A stretch of DNA of 64,000 bases from Isoetes taiwanensis (taxonomy: Eukaryota; Streptophyta; Lycopodiopsida; Isoetales; Isoetaceae): positions 530,466 to 594,465 of the forward strand of contig JAJEKV010000159.1 of NCBI GenBank assembly GCA_021234155.1, given 5' to 3'. The notes under the pieces are model-generated. The model made no database searches and was not told where the DNA came from. It saw only the letters and a list, made by a program, of their open reading frames with translations. This document shows positions 36,350 through 47,432 of the stretch, piece after piece. The position numbers and the translations under genes were made by a program. How positions within the stretch are numbered: position 1 is the first letter of the stretch; each line of letters begins with the position of its first letter.

Positions 36350-36451
36350 ATGTAGACCCCACCCATTTGCATCGCTCCTCGCTCCTAGAAATCCGCTTCC
36401 CCGCACTTAGGCATCTTTGGGCGCGATATCCCATCGACGAGCCGGCCAAAC

Positions 36452-37747
36452 ATGGCACCACCTCAAGCCTCGCCAGAAGCCTCAGCCCAAGCGGCCACCA
36501 GCCACAGACGCCAACCTTATTCGGCGCAGATGCTTCGCGGAGAGGCTCATGGGGGGGTCGTCGCTCGAACGAGGAGGACATCCCAGAAGATCAAGATACA
36601 TCTGATCTGATTGACGTTTTCAATCAGTAGGTGGATCAAGACGAGGCCTCATCACCAACCTCCATGGACGAGGAGACAAGGGAAGTCTACGAGGAGATAG
36701 AGCGGGAAATTCAAGAGCAGAAGGGAAAGAGGACCACTGATGCAAAGAACAGAGGTCCTCAAGACTAAGAGGAGGAAGCACATCGGAAAGGAGGACAAAG
36801 GAGCGGCAAGAGCACAAATGGGCCAAGGATCAACCCAAGCGAAGAAAAAGACCTCGCGGGCATGGATTGCAAAAACACGAAAGAAACAACGGCCACGGAA
36901 AGGTGAAGAGGAAGAGGGAAGAAGAGGCGAAAAGCGCCCAGAGAAGAAGAAGGCAAAGGGGAAATTCGTGGGAGGGCCCAAGGAAGCTCAAGGACGCTCC
37001 ACCAAGAAGGAAGCCCAACCCCAAGGTCGCATCAACGAGCTGGCCAGCCGACCAGCCCCCGAACCCTCCGGACGACTCCTCTCGACGAAGACTACATCCC
37101 CAACACCGGGAGGTGGAAGTTCTTCTAAAACCCCTGACAGCAACACCTAATCAAGAGCAGCCCGACCCGAACAAAGCACAGACCATGCGTAAACCCCCTC
37201 CTATCCGGGATGGACAGAAGAAAACAACCAAGCCTGCCCGAAGAGGCCTCACGTCACGGACCGTGTCAAGATCTATGAGAGGAAGAAGAGGGAGCACGAT
37301 GCATACATGAAGGGAGTGGGAGGCTACAACAAGTGAAGAGAACAAGGTCAGGTTTATCGAGGGAGGACGCCCAACGAAACAAAGAAACCCAAAGCCGCCA
37401 CCACCAAAGCCCAAGGCCCCCAAGAAGCCATCCAAGAAGAAAGTCGATTGTGAAGGAGGTGGAGAGAAGAGCACCGGATTAGGGCACTTCCAAATAAAGC
37501 AGCTACTCCTCCCAATCCCCGCGTGCCCCTTTGCTCGCTTGGTTTGAGAAGTAATGCAGATTTTAGGACCGACATGAGGGTCACAGATGAGATGTCACCG
37601 GCAATCGCAGGAAGCGGCCGAAAGCGTAGGATAGTGCAACATTTTGAAGACTCGACAAATTTTGTAATCGCTCATGCTAAGCGTTTAGTAACCCTCATGA
37701 GGAAAGACATGCAATTAGCTAGTTTAATTAAGAAAGATCCCCTATAA
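36452..37747 (+). pseudogene. Accessory ORF a of the 13.2-kb chromovirus, charged low-complexity protein
   Basis: Starts MAPPQASPEASAQ at 36,452. The reading then moves among frames: an acidic glutamate-rich part at about 36,630-36,760, long lysine/arginine-rich stretches at 36,740-37,310 (for example KKKAKGKFVGG and KKTTKPARRG), a piece with VKIYERKKREHDAY near 37,265-37,310, and a final frame 37,523-37,747 ending KKDPL. An AT-rich tail with TGTAATATAATCAATTTTG follows. The composition suggests a disordered nucleic-acid-binding protein, but this is inference. It parallels the ORF at 25,273 in position and make-up. Confidence 0.45.
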
Positions 37748-37890
37748 ACATCTTGTAAATAATCAAAAATTTTGTAATATAATCAATTTTGAGTACTTTT
37801 ATGTGTCCAACTTGTTTAATTAGGACAAATTAGCAGTGTTCTAGTATTTGTTTTAGTGAAATAAGACATTTGCGTACCGAAGGGTGTGAT

Positions 37891-38158
37891 GTCTCACGTG
37901 TCGCACTGTCAAGAAACTAAACTTTTAGTTTTTGACGAGGCGCTAGTCGTGAGACCTTGGCCAAAATTGCCCAAAAATAGCCCAAAGTGACCAAGTAAGG
38001 GGTCGATTCTCGCTTAATTTAATGAGTATGTTACCCTTTACACCCTTAGTTTACCCAAATTAGACATGTTTTGATCAAAATGGGACTGATGTCTCACACG
38101 CCGCCCGGTCAAGAAACTAAAGTGTAGCTTTTGAACCAGGGCGCCACCTGTGGAGACC
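37891..38158 (+). promoter_or_regulatory. Hairpin pair upstream of accessory ORF b
   Basis: Copies 37,891-37,955 and 38,091-38,158 start GTCTCAC and end GTGAGAC or GTGGAGACC; AAGAAACTAAA and TAGTTTTTGA-like words form the inner stem. Spacing is 200 bp. They are the same motif as at 36 kb, so one array was copied or both serve the same role. Confidence 0.75.
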
Positions 38159-38351
38159 TCCTACCATTTCTCCACCATAACTTGTCCAAATGATCTCCAA
38201 CCCGTTATGTTAAGATCTTTAGGTAACCCAGCCATGCTCAAACCCTTAAAGTAGTCTTCCAATCCCTCATTTAGACCTCAATATAGGCTAGAACCCGCCC
38301 AACCCCAAGAATTTTCCAAGTCACCCAAAAAATTAAGGTTTTCCCCTTTTC

Positions 38352-38360
38352 TATAAATAG
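38352..38360 (+). promoter_or_regulatory. TATA box for accessory ORF b
   Basis: TATAAATAG, identical to that of ORF a, 194 bp after the last hairpin and 110 bp before the ATG at 38,462. Confidence 0.6.
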
Positions 38361-38461
38361 GTCGGTAGCACCCTAATGAAGTTTGTTCCTGCCCCCTTAG
38401 CCGATTTTCCAACTCCCGAGGCGCCTTTGCAAACCATTTGCTACTCTTCCTCATTAAACTC

Positions 38462-40035
38462 ATGGCAACCTCTCGGGATTTCGCGATGGGACAAAAATAA
38501 TATGTCGCCATGAGGTCGACATCGATGAAATTTTCTCGGTCTCTTCCTAAGGAGATAGATGTCCAAGCAACCTTGCACGCAACCCCAAAGATATAGCCGA
38601 AGTCCCGTCCGAAGTTCCAAGCTAGGGTAGAGCATTCTTTAGTGCAGCTCCCACCTTGCATAGGTTACTATGTCCCCGTGCAAGCCCTTCATGTTTTTAG
38701 GCGATGTCCCAAACATTGCCAAGTACCTTCACAAACAAGGCCCAACAAGACGCCAGCCAATGGTCCCCGACCGGCCAACAGACCAAGTACTTCTTCAACA
38801 CCGCCTTTAGCCATTTTCCTCACCCATCGTGTCGAACCCCATGGGAGAAACCTCCATCCCACCCATGGACGGGACCCATTAGCCACAAAGAAGAAGACAA
38901 CAGCCTCCTACGCAAGCATCTAACAGGAGCAAGAAGGAAAAGAAGAAGACGAGGAGTCGAAGAAGAGGATGAAGACTACGCCGAAGCTCAACCCAAATGA
39001 AGAGTAAATGCAAGCGTAACAAGAGTGGCAAGACTTCGAAAGAAGCCGCCAGTAATTTTAGGATCACAAGACCCCTGGGCTAGGCATCACAAGCCTAGCC
39101 CCCATCATTGTCGAGGGCTTAAGAATTTTGCTCCTGCTTTACATCCAAAAACTCCCCGAGTGGGAAAGGGAGTATCGACCGCATGAATTGCTGCACCTAC
39201 TGAGAATAGCACTGGACGACTTCATCGTCCGAGAACCTCCGACTTCCCACTCCAAGTAAGGGAAGCCGACACTTACACGGAGAGTCGACTCCCATATCCA
39301 AGCCTACAAAGAACATCGCGCATTATGGAGGTAGACAAGGCCTGCATAAAACTACCGACGGAGGAAGAGTTCCTTGCTCTACAGAACAGATGGGGATCCG
39401 CCACGCCACCTCCTCGAACATCTTAACGGCAAGCCGCCAACGCCCCCCCGAGAGAAGAGGGCGAAGTTCGACCTCGTGAGAGCTTCAAAGAAATGAGACT
39501 ACGTGGAGCTCACCACGGTGGAGGTTGATGACTATGCGGCGCATTACGTAGCCGGAGGCCGAAAGGGCAGGATTCCGCCACGCAACGACAAAGTCGCTAT
39601 GTATTACCTTCCCCGCCGATGGATGGAAGAATAGCGTAATTCACCGCAAATTCACCCCCCTGGGCGACTCGTGCTTTGCCTGGTTTCGAGGGAAGGAGCA
39701 TCGATGCTAATTGCACTCTCGTGCTTTGGCCGGATAGATGCTCTTGTTAGCTCCAAACACCGAAAGTATGCCATCCCGTGAAGAGATAGATAGCACTCGA
39801 TGTTTTTTAGGATATGACTTAAATATAATTCTTTTGCATACCTTTGTTGCATTTTATGGAAGAAACGGCAAAGGATCGCCATGAACTACTTTACCTATAC
39901 CTCCGGAAACCAACGCCAGGATAGAAGAATTGGCCAGAGCTTTGCGTGGGGATCTTCAATCAATGTCCTTAGGAACTTGGGTCATTCAAGGGGAACAGCC
40001 CAAGTGAAGAAGTTCCTAGAGGATAACCCATCATA
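38462..40035 (+). pseudogene. Accessory ORF b of the 13.2-kb chromovirus, function unknown
   Basis: Starts MATSRDFAMGQK at 38,462 and continues with stops and shifts to about 40,035. A proline/threonine-rich part (38,704-38,890) is followed by an acidic and arginine-rich part (to 39,000), then folded-looking segments with LPEWEREYRPHELLHLL (about 39,150), TEEEFLALQNRWG (39,360) and VEVDDYAAHYVAGGRKGR (39,520). The C-terminus SINVLRNLG..VKKFLEDNP is shared with the ORF at 32,115-33,814. I recognise no enzyme motif. It is not a plant mobile domain, gag or protease as far as I can see. Confidence 0.45.
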
Positions 40036-40489
40036 AATGCGGGCGGTTCGGCCAGAGGAAAAATGAGGTTATTCCAAGAATAGTTAGATTCTTGATCCCG
40101 GGTTTTGTATTAGGATATGATATCATATAAATATAATTTTTTTTTACACTTTAAATGTTTTGTTGATGTATTTTGTGTCCCCAAATCTATACCAACAAAC
40201 ATAAATAATGCAAGAGAACAAGTAAAAATATTTTTTAATAACCATATAGCCATGAACTACTTGTGTATGCAGCTAGAGGCCTTTCATTCAGGCCTGTGGG
40301 AAATGACAACGCCGAGAACATATGGAAGAACAGAATCCCGCCTGTGCCACCCTAAGAAGGAACCCCGCCTCGAGGAATTTGGACCCATAACCCCATTTTA
40401 GAGGAAACATCACGATGAGGACCATACTGAGCGGTTAAAAAAGGCTTTACCGGCCGCATAAAGGTGAGCGGGTTCTATGGGCAATGCCT
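40036..40489 (+). other. Spacer between accessory ORF b and gag
   Basis: AT-rich. AGGATATGA..AAATATAATT..TTT at 40,108-40,150 echoes 39,812-39,845, and GCCATGAACTACTT occurs at 39,880 and 40,249, so about 300 bp looks duplicated. The frame 40,117-40,401 crosses this repeat and is not called. Confidence 0.45.
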
Positions 40490-41475
40490 CACCACGCAAG
40501 CATCAGCTCAAAAAAAGAAGAGACAAGAAGAGGAGCAAGAGAAGGAGGTCCTCCAGCGGAATCCTCCGACTCAAGCTCTCGGATTCGTGACTGACTGAGG
40601 AAGAGGAAGACCAGGCCCAAGACCGTATAGATGGAAGGCAGAGGGTCACTACACATGGAAGGCGCAGAGGGATACCACAAATGGACGATTAAAGGGACAC
40701 AAGAGCCTCCGACTACCGTAAGAAGGTAGACTCGTGATTGGGAAATGTTTGAAGGCCAGAAGCTCGAGCAATTCTCGGCGAACAGTCGCATGGAGGCGAG
40801 GCTTGGCTCGACGAGATGAGTGAATACGGCAACGCGTATGGTATGAAGGATAAGGATAAAGGCAGGGTAGCAACAGCTAACCTGAAGGGTGCAGCACGCA
40901 TTTGGTGGAAGGGTTATGCCAAGGCCCATGGCTTAAGCAGGGATGCTTGCGTGTTCGTGAAGTTCGCTAAAGCCTTCAAGCCGCCATTATGTCCCGAGAG
41001 AGCATAAGTCCAAAGATGATGCAAAGAATTTACAAAGCTGCGCAAAAGAAGGCAACAAATCAGTCCGTAATATACAGAGAATTCATGAGGTCGAGGTCAG
41101 AGCAGTGCCCAAATTGGGTGAGAAGCATGCAAAAGGAGAGCTACATCGAGGGCCCTCGAATGAGGAGATCCGCAAGTTTGTAAGGGCAATAAACTCAAGA
41201 CAAGACGGGGCGAGTCCAAGGCAATAAGCTTGTAAGGAACAGACCCTCACAATAGCAAAAGTAAAGGTAGCAAAGATACCGTGGATAAAGGTAAGGCAAC
41301 AGGGAGTTATAGCCCTAGGGCAAGAAGCCCGTGCCCAAATAGAGCCCCATATGGTGGCAAACTAAGGGAAGCAAAGAGGAGAAAAGCAAGTGTCCTTCAA
41401 GGACAAGCAGGAGGGGTCAAACTACCCAAAGCAAAGGCGATCCTTTGCAAAGCTATGCCCAAGGAAAAGAGATAG
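40490..41475 (+). pseudogene. gag: Chromovirus gag, broken
   Basis: A lysine/arginine/glutamate-rich N-terminal part (about 40,500-40,620) precedes a capsid-like segment at 40,816-41,007 with YGMKDKDKG, ATANLKGAARIWW and KGYAK, matching the gag fragment at 47,780-47,910. Retroelement capsids commonly have a tryptophan-rich G.A..WW motif here. The downstream frames (40,989-41,183; 41,281-41,475) are arginine/lysine-rich, as expected before or around a nucleocapsid, but no CCHC knuckle is visible. Several stops and shifts make it non-functional. Confidence 0.65.
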
Positions 41476-41859
41476 GAGTGCATAGAAAAGCGCTTTTGTT
41501 TCAGTGCTTACAGCCAAAGTTATAGGACAAATACGAATCGCCCATACCGCGGAGTGCAAATAAATAGCGGAGTTGGGAGATTGGGACACTCGTCGACGAC
41601 GACGGCGAAGAAGTTCGCCATCACATCTTCAGGTGAGGTCATATCTTGCCGCAATAGATACAGAAAGCAAGCAGAGAGCCAAGATAAAGTAATTTCCACA
41701 AAGAGGGAAGGCCAAAACCAAGTCCTTCATAGTCCCGATAGACTCGTGAAGTAGCCATAACTTTGCATCCCCTTAATGGTTCAAATGTTGAAGTTGAAAC
41801 CACTAAAGTCAAAACCAAGGCCCATTGTCTTAGCAAGTGGAGCAAAGAAGGTAGACGGG

Positions 41860-42070
41860 CAGCAAGAGAATTAACTTCGACATCGACTTGCCGTGATTAA
41901 TATCCGTGATGGGGGCGTAAGTACGGGCATTGGCAAGTACGACTTGATCATAGGAATGGAGTACCTTGGACCAGCAGGGCCATTATTTATTGTGGAAAGC
42001 TAAGGTGACCTTCCCAACACCCGGACGGCAAGATCATCGAGATCACAGTAAAGAAGTTGTTCCCATCATG
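41860..42070 (+). pseudogene. Aspartic protease region (degraded)
   Basis: At about 41,925-41,970 the words YDLIIGMEYLGPA match the conserved YD.ILGMDWL segment of Ty3/gypsy proteases. A following piece resembles the LWKAKVTFP..DGK segment of these polyproteins, in another frame. The catalytic D-T/S-G is not readable. It would cut the gag-pol precursor. Confidence 0.6.
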
Positions 42071-42219
42071 CAAAGGTAATGCCTTCTAAACTACTGCTCA
42101 AGTGCATCAAGAGCGAAGCAGATGGCATACATCTTCAAGCTTGAGATTGAAGAGCCTAATTAGAAGAAAGTGAAGAAGATAAAGTGCTCAACAAGTTGCT
42201 TAAGCAGATAGCTAACTTG

Positions 42220-42880
42220 ATCACGAGGTTCCACGAAATGCTCCCCTGATGAGATCAAGCAGCCCCCTCCTTATAGGGGAGTCGAAAGTGAGATAGCACT
42301 CAACCGAACGGCTTCGCAAGCAAGGCTCCATACGTAATGACGACGCAGAGTTGATCGGAGCTAAAGAAGCAATTGCGTGAGTTGCTCGACCTAGGCTTCA
42401 TTAGACCTAGCTGCCTCGCCATTTGGAGCACCCATTATCTTTGTAAAGAAGAAGGATGGCGCTTTAAGGATGTGCATAGACTATAGGCGCTGAACAAGCA
42501 CACCATTAAGAACAAGTATGCGCCCCAAGATCGATGACTTGATGGATCAACCCAAGGTGCAAAGGTCTTCCAAAATCGACTTAAGGCCCGCTATCACCAA
42601 ATTCGGATAAAGGAAGAAGATATTCATAAAACCGCTTTAAACGCTTACATGGGCACTATGAATTCACCTGGTAATGCCTTTTGGCTTTATCAAACGCTTC
42701 AAGAACGCTCATGAGGCTCATGAACGATATCTTCGAGGAGTTCATAGACACCTTTGTGATAGTTTTCTTTGATGACATTTTGGTGTATAGCGATCCCTTT
42801 GAAGAGCAAAACACTTAAGAAGAGGTGTTGAGAAGTTGAAGAGGCACCCGCTTGTAATGGTTGTCAAAGTGTCACTTCAA
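42220..42880 (+). pseudogene. pol: Reverse transcriptase domain, Ty3/gypsy
   Basis: Visible motifs in order are [20 protein letters not shown] (from about 42,425), MPFGF at 42,675-42,690 and the catalytic box FFDDILVYSD (FFDD at 42,765-42,776; both aspartates present, second position F where I is common). Frameshifts separate the blocks, for example after the IDY block and before MPFGF. The enzyme would copy element RNA into DNA from the iMet primer. Confidence 0.85.
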
Positions 42881-43179
42881 TCCGGAGAAGATGGAATACC
42901 TTTGGTCATGTGATCTCGTTAGAAGGAATCTCGACGGATCCCGCCAAGATTGAAGCAGAATTGGCCGGGCGGACCAAAAATGTGCATGAGGTCGGTGTTT
43001 TCTCGCGCTAGTAGGGTACTACAGAAGTTCGCGGAAGAACTTTGGTAAGATAGCGCCCCGCTAACAAATTTGACGAGGGTGAAAAAGGTAAAAGATTGGC
43101 GAGCATTTCACAAGAAAGCCTGCCGGGTTTGAATTATTGAAGGAAGCTTTAACAACCGCCCCCCAACCCCGCCTTCTGA

Positions 43180-43520
43180 CCTAGAGAAAGATTAAGCTTG
43201 TAGCAACAGAAGTAAGATAGTTTGTATGCAAGAAGAGCGGTGGTAACGCATTTATCCCGGTGAAGATGAATAATGCCACCGGAACGCCGCGTACCCCACG
43301 CATGATCGAAATTGCTTGGCGTTGTCGTGGCATTAAGAATTTGGAGGCATTACCTTTGGGAAGGAAGTTCCAATTGATACGTGACTCATCGTGAGCCCAA
43401 GAAGATATTCACGCAACCACACCCTCAATCCGAGGCAGAAGGTGGGATGGAGTTCCCGAAGAATATGACTTTGATATAGTCTACAAGCCGTGGAAACTCA
43501 ATGTAGTAGCAGATCCGCCA
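43180..43520 (+). pseudogene. RNase H domain, Ty3/gypsy
   Basis: The order of fragments matches the family: a loss-prone start, LRIWRHYLW-like words near 43,335, then EEYDFDIVYKP (43,460-43,490) and NVVADP, close to the usual DFEIVYKPGK.NVVADALS. Catalytic residues cannot be followed through the frameshifts. Confidence 0.7.
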
Positions 43521-43699
43521 AAGCATCCCCGACAACTAGAGTGCATTGTAATGCAATTTCGACGCCTCCAAATGACTTTGGTAAGAAGATTGGAGGAGTC
43601 CTTGCCAACGGATGTGGATTTCAAGGAGTATGGGCAAGCTCTCTCTAGGAGGCAAGAATGAGATAAAGAGCGGAAGCCTTTAAACATTATAAGAAGGAA

Positions 43700-44560
43700 G
43701 GCAACCCGTTATACCATAAGAACAATTTGTGCGCGTCTCGAATCATCGTGTAAGGAAATTGATCCTCCATGACACGCGACAACAGCCCAATAGCCGGCTA
43801 CATGGGATTCATGAAAACATATTTCAGTGCGCGCAGCCTATTATTGGCCGAATGAAGAAGGTGTAGCCCGCTATATCGAGAAATGTCGGCTATGCCGCCA
43901 GACAAAGGAAAGCAGCTCGGGGGCATTAGAGCCATTAGCGTGCCAAACGCTAAGTGGGAGGTGATCAAAGATGGATTTCATCACTGTGGCTTCCAAGGGC
44001 GACGAAGAAGGAAAGATGCCTTGATGGTAGTGGTCGAACAAGTTGTCGAAGATGGCACTTTGTACCTTGCAGACCACGACACGCTATGGATATATGGATA
44101 CAAGCTCTTCACCAAAGAGATCTTCGTGCTTCATGGCATGCCAAGGGAGATTATCTCCTGAGATCCGAAATTCATGAGCGCCTTTTGGCAAGACCTCTTT
44201 ACGACAATTCAGACGGTTATCCATGAGCACGGATATCATCCTCGACGGATGGACAAATGGAGCGGACCAACAGGATTTTGGAGGACATGCTACTAAACCA
44301 TGTCCGAATAAGCAAGGTATGTGGAAGAATTTATTCACTTGGTGGAGTTTGCATATAATAACACCAAGTGAATCGCCCCAAATGTCGCCATGATCAATTA
44401 CGGCTATCAATGCCTAACCCGCATTAACTGCACAATCCCTCATCAAAGTGGAAGTTTCGCAGCAGATGTTGACCGATATGCGCAGCTGGTGGAAGAAGTT
44501 CGAGGATATCTCCTAGCGCAAGGAGTCGTCCGAAGAGCATCGCCGACAAGCATCAACGCT
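43700..44560 (+). pseudogene. Integrase zinc finger and catalytic core
   Basis: IEKCRLCRQTKGKQ-like text at about 43,875-43,915 (frames mixed) is the CxxC half of the HHCC finger. AKWEVISMDF-like words follow at 43,950, containing the first catalytic aspartate context, and RLHGMPREIISD (44,125-44,160) the second. FAYNN at 44,350 is a further landmark. Open frames 43,883-44,161 and 43,954-44,226 each carry part of the domain, showing single shifts between them. Confidence 0.8.
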
Positions 44561-44574
44561 TAGAGAGTTCCAAG

Positions 44575-44965
44575 TTGACGACATGTTTGGTTGAAGATCA
44601 AGGTAAAGCAGCGGTCAGATCGGAATTGCAAGAAGCTTGCTCCAAGGTGGGCTGGACCCTTCGCAATAGAAAAGAGAGTAGGTAATCAATCCTACAAGTT
44701 AGATCTGCCAAGACACCTAAAGATTCATAAGGTCTTCCACGTGAGTTTGTTGAAGAAGCACACTCCAAAACCCGCACGGTCTTGACACTTCCAACGTTGT
44801 TGAAATGATTTTGAGGAGCAACGGAAATAGTTCCAATTGATTCTTGATAAAGCTTTCAAGAAAACGAGGACTCTAATATTTGGTCAAGTGGAAACACTTG
44901 CCGCTGGAAGACGCGACATGGGTACTTAAGAAAGATTTAGTAAAGCAAAGCATCTACGCTTTATG
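44575..44965 (+). pseudogene. Integrase C-terminal (GPY/F-type) region and chromodomain
   Basis: The frame 44,591-44,785 is intact over its length: KLAPRWAGPFAIEKRVGN, YKLDLP and KIHKVFHVSLLKKH are the classic C-terminal integrase segment of chromoviruses. After a stop and shift, YLVKWKHLPLEDATWV (about 44,876-44,925) is a chromodomain core with the aromatic W and the acidic ED.TWE-like end. In known chromoviruses this domain steers insertion toward certain chromatin marks. Confidence 0.85.
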
Positions 44966-45877
44966 GAGCAATGGGATGGCAAGGTCATCTCCAAGAAATT
45001 CCATACAGCATGTCGAATTGTGTAGATTAATTCTTGTGTAGTTAAGATTAATCTACGCATGCAACCTATGCTAGGTATGGGCTCGCATGGTTACCGGCGA
45101 TGAGACCACTACGGTGATCTCTAGGGCGGTGTAATGTCAATGTAGGCATGACCGCGTTTAAATTGGACGAAAGTGGAAGGTAGATTAGAAAGTCTACTGG
45201 CCCCACGGGTAGACGACCTCGAGAAAGGTCATTAAGGAATGCATTGATAGGAAAGGCACCTTTAGCCCCATATATGCTTTGATAGGAGGAATCTATCCTT
45301 CACGCCCCTTTATACGGGAAGGATATCCCTCCACGCGGGCAACTAGAGGTGTAGGCATGAGCGCATATAGGCATATAGGCCGCCTCCACTACTAATGATG
45401 GAAGATTCACCCTCTTCCTACGAGGAGATTAGCCATGCATCCATGTAGATAGGTGGGGTGGTCACCATATAACCAAAAATTTTATTAATAATTAAAATGG
45501 TACTAACGTGAGTGTCGAATTGGCAGCCAATAGAGCGCCCCGAGGGCAAGGAGGTCGAAGAGCAAAGACTTGCAACACAAATTTTGTTGGAATGTGTTGC
45601 AAGGAAATGAAGAGTACCTCAACAATAATTATAGATATGAAATGTTGAAATTTTGTTAAACTTAATTGTCGTAATAACTAAAACTAGTGAATAACTTGTT
45701 TAATGATGTTATGAATTGATAAATATTCCATAGTATAATGGCGTAATAATGTTCTAAAAATATTACCTTAGGGTAATCTTGGTAAATGTGTAAGTATTAT
45801 ATTGTATGCATCACGCTGATTGCGTTGTAGAAGACCCAAGGTGGGGAGACCCAACCTATGCCGCGACAAGATCATTT
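44966..45877 (+). other. 3' untranslated region of the 13.2-kb chromovirus
   Basis: About 0.9 kb with no coding signal. AT-rich from 45,470. Words GTAGGCATGA at 45,142 and 45,352 and GGATA/CCTCCACG stretches are locally repeated. Confidence 0.5.
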
Positions 45878-45891
45878 CAAGGTGGGGAGAA
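45878..45891 (+). other. Polypurine tract of the 13.2-kb chromovirus
   Basis: CAAGGTGGGGAGAA directly before TGTGATAAC, the start of the 3' LTR. This junction is typical of plant chromoviruses. Confidence 0.85.
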
Positions 45892-47432
45892 TGTGATAAC
45901 CCCAGCAAGATACGGTCCCGTGATCGATAATCGCATCGCCGTCACGCCGCAGACACGCCAACCAATCGCCACGGCGAAGGTAGCCAGTGGGTAGCCCTAG
46001 GGGGCAACTTGCTAGGTATGTGTATTTATTATTAATGTGCACATTTACCAATGTGCACATTAATGTGGGCACACCTTTCCATGTGGGCACATTTTGCCAC
46101 CAGCCATTAAAGGCAAGGGCCCTTTCCAATATCCCACATGCTAAAAGGGGTAATTGGAAACCCTAGCCCTAACCCCACGCCTATTTATGGTAGGAAAACC
46201 CTAACTTGCTAGTTTCGTCCCATAGGGTTTTAGAGCTCTGCTTTGGCTGCCCCAGAGCCAAAACCGCCTCCCCACTCACCTAAGTTTAATCAGTACCATT
46301 AGCTTCCCTTTGATCTCGGGACAAATGCCAGGATGGTTGAACCTTAGGTTAGAGGAGCCACCATGATCAGTATTTAGTCAATTTAATAGCTTAAACCGCC
46401 TTCCAATCATAGAATCAAGAGGGTTAGCCTATTAAATTGCCCATAGCAGCTACCTAGATCTCTAGATCCTAAACACTAACTAAAGAACCTAACTCCATGA
46501 TATAGATTAGATCTAGTTCTTTAGTTCTTCCTCGATGTATGTGGATGATGTATCTCTATGAACTCCTCAGATTAGCAAGGGGCGTAGACCTAAAGCTTGG
46601 TAGTGGATGCTCCTAGTTTAGCCCCTCTAGCACACTATAGATTCCGCTCAGGTACAAGAACCACACCTCGTTAGGGTGAAGGCCGACCGCTAAGAAGGAG
46701 ATTCGTCCCCGACTCTTGAACGATCCCTCCGTGTGTAAGGCCTACCGAGGATCATTGTGACTAGGTCTAATGGCTTACCACCGAGTGTGGGTAAGGCATG
46801 GCTCCGACAAATCGCGGAAGTGGTGTTCATGACTTTCCAAAGGTGGTTCAATAGGGCAAGGGCCCTCTAGTCACCTTGAGTCAAGATGTAGATATCCGAG
46901 AGGAGATCCCACCCCGCCCCATCTAATCGGGAGATGAAACCCGTGAGTAGCCCTTTGGCTATGCATTCGGGCGGGCTGCCCAGTCCCAACACTTTTCAGC
47001 CTACTCGCAAGGTGTGCACAGGAGGGGCGATGGAGGACAACCCAATGCCATGTTCTTATGCCAGCCAAATCCATTGCCATGAATTATGTCCTAACGAACT
47101 CGAGACCCAAGCTTGTCACCCATCCCCGAAGTCCGAGCCTTGGGTAGGATTTCCCATATGCATTGTGCCGATCATTGTTCATGCAGATGTGATGTACCAC
47201 CCTAGAGGTGGATATGTGATGCTCTTATATATATCGACATGTATATGTACGCTTCCCAGCCTAGGTAGGCCCCGAGGGAGACGGGGTAAAATGACCCTTC
47301 ACTCTTCCCATCGAAACCCTTCGCGTTGCAAAGTCAGCGGAGGGCCCCAGACGGCATGGAGCTGGTATGGGGAAGAACTTCATGTTTGTATACCTGCAGT
47401 GTGCACCGTGATAATGAGTAGGGGACGCCACA
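45892..47432 (+). repeat. 3' LTR of the 13.2-kb chromovirus
   Basis: Starts TGTGATAACCCC and ends GACGCCACA, length 1,541 against 1,540 for the 5' LTR. TATTTATGG at about 46,183 is a better TATA candidate than the 5' copy. Differences from the 5' LTR are clustered in short stretches and indels. Confidence 0.88.

Larger units (their letters stand above)
34243..47432 (+). mobile_element. Ty3/gypsy chromovirus, 13.2 kb, nested
   Basis: Two 1.54-kb LTRs (TGTGA...CCACA) bound a 10.1-kb interior with, in order, primer site, accessory ORF a, accessory ORF b, gag, protease, reverse transcriptase, RNase H, integrase with GPY/F-type C-terminus, chromodomain and polypurine tract. RT before integrase makes it Ty3/gypsy, and the chromodomain makes it a chromovirus. 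About 4.7 kb between primer site and gag is far more than these elements normally have; it holds two extra ORFs, each with hairpins and a TATA box. All ORFs are broken, so it needs help to move. No target-site duplication is visible. Confidence 0.85.

Noticed and set aside
36652-37584. Minus-strand frames of 63-109 codons resembling membrane proteins
   Set aside because: Antisense of the lysine/glutamate-rich ORF a; apparent hydrophobicity is a codon artefact.
45806-45994. 62-codon plus frame over the 3' LTR boundary
   Set aside because: It runs through the polypurine tract and LTR start; not coding.
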